64,000 bases of DNA, taken from Agarivorans aestuarii. Its GTDB lineage: Bacteria; Pseudomonadota; Gammaproteobacteria; Enterobacterales; Celerinatantimonadaceae. Each line of letters starts with the position of its first letter. The first letter of the stretch is position 1. The notes beneath the pieces are model-generated. The model was not told the origin of the DNA. It did not search any database and was given only the letters and a program-made list of their open reading frames with translations. A program made the position numbers and the translations under genes. Positions 63,872 through 64,000 of this stretch are shown here, piece by piece. The stretch spans positions 3,275,001 through 3,339,000 of the forward strand of contig NZ_AP023033.1 of assembly GCF_019670125.1 (NCBI RefSeq), written 5' to 3'.

Positions 63872-64000
63872 AAATTATCCTTAGGGTAACACTCTGAATT
63901 CAGGCATGAGCTACCCTGAAAACTAAACCATGGCTCCTTCAACGTCTACATCGTTATCTACAATGATAGATGAATCAGGCTTGATCTACACCCGAATAGG
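63872..64000. other. Right-edge sequence, no gene assigned
   Basis: 129 bp. A 20-codon minus-strand stretch ending at a TAG (63923-63925) is bounded upstream by another TAG at 63986-63988, so it is not the tail of a longer gene in that frame. Nothing else can be supported. Confidence 0.4.

Noticed and set aside
63923-63988. C-terminal end of a gene entering from the right edge
   Set aside because: The open stretch is only 20 codons and is closed by an in-frame TAG at 63986-63988.

Overview
The window reads as chromosomal DNA of a marine gammaproteobacterium of the Alteromonadales/Vibrio/Shewanella kind. An Agarivorans-like genus would fit, but no marker here settles the genus. The evidence is the moderate GC, gammaproteobacterial protein types (RibBX, EttA, a Fpr ending in VERYW, LhgO), and marine-type modules (PEP-CTERM/PrsT, octaheme cytochrome with a NapC-type partner, ArsJ operon). 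I saw no rRNA, tRNA, CRISPR array, prophage or complete insertion sequence.

Layout. 1-1931: start of a dipeptide ABC transporter operon (dppA, then dppB running off the left edge). 2245-8230: a tight minus-strand operon nrdR-ribD-ribE-ribBX-ribH-nusB-thiL-pgpA for riboflavin synthesis, antitermination, thiamine and phospholipid synthesis. 8585-9552: a DJ-1/PfpI protein and a ribbon-helix-helix protein lying between nrdR and glyA. 9906-15871: glyA, a Fur-boxed ChaN-like lipoprotein, an Lpp-like lipoprotein convergent with an L,D-transpeptidase, and ettA. 15926-19619: a PrsT-like TPR protein next to a PEP-CTERM protein. 19862-28095: redox and housekeeping genes (fpr, blc, TauE, lhgO, peroxiredoxin, S1/P1 nuclease, DUF523/DUF1722 protein, DUF4382 lipoprotein, PfkB kinase).

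28297-31644: SigZ-like sigma factor, a eukaryotic-type glutathione synthetase homologue and a MalY/PatB aminotransferase broken by one missing base. 31713-32561: an 8-bp tandem repeat and an orphan membrane protein. 32662-39674: CvfB, a chemoreceptor, an AraC/GyrI regulator divergent from an aminotransferase, and an OlsF-like double acyltransferase. 40374-42303: a complete acyl-homoserine-lactone quorum-sensing locus (luxI, an RsaM-like gene on the opposite strand, luxR) with a candidate lux box. 42395-46260: TRIC/YicG protein, serA, an alphaproteobacterial-type serC, a Nudix hydrolase. 46393-48475: octaheme HAO-family cytochrome c and NapC-type tetraheme quinol dehydrogenase. 48594-57528: thioesterase, a solute-binding protein, glgC, an EAL/YkuI_C phosphodiesterase, nasA, RNase HI with a hybrid-binding domain, YdcH. 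57818-59047: a lipoprotein that may be a glycoside hydrolase. 59266-63062: an arsenate operon (ArsC-ArsR fusion, dual-specificity-type phosphatase, GAPDH, ArsJ) with a structured 268-bp MITE-like element exactly between gapdh and arsJ. 63128-63871: metallophosphoesterase.

Most interesting: the MITE-like element in the arsenate operon, the ArsC-ArsR fusion lacking the usual CxC sensor, the SigZ/eukaryotic-type GSS/frameshifted PatB cluster, the LuxI/RsaM/LuxR locus, the HAO/NapC pair, and several hairpins or palindromes placed on start regions. Calls come from reading motifs by eye; no database search was run.
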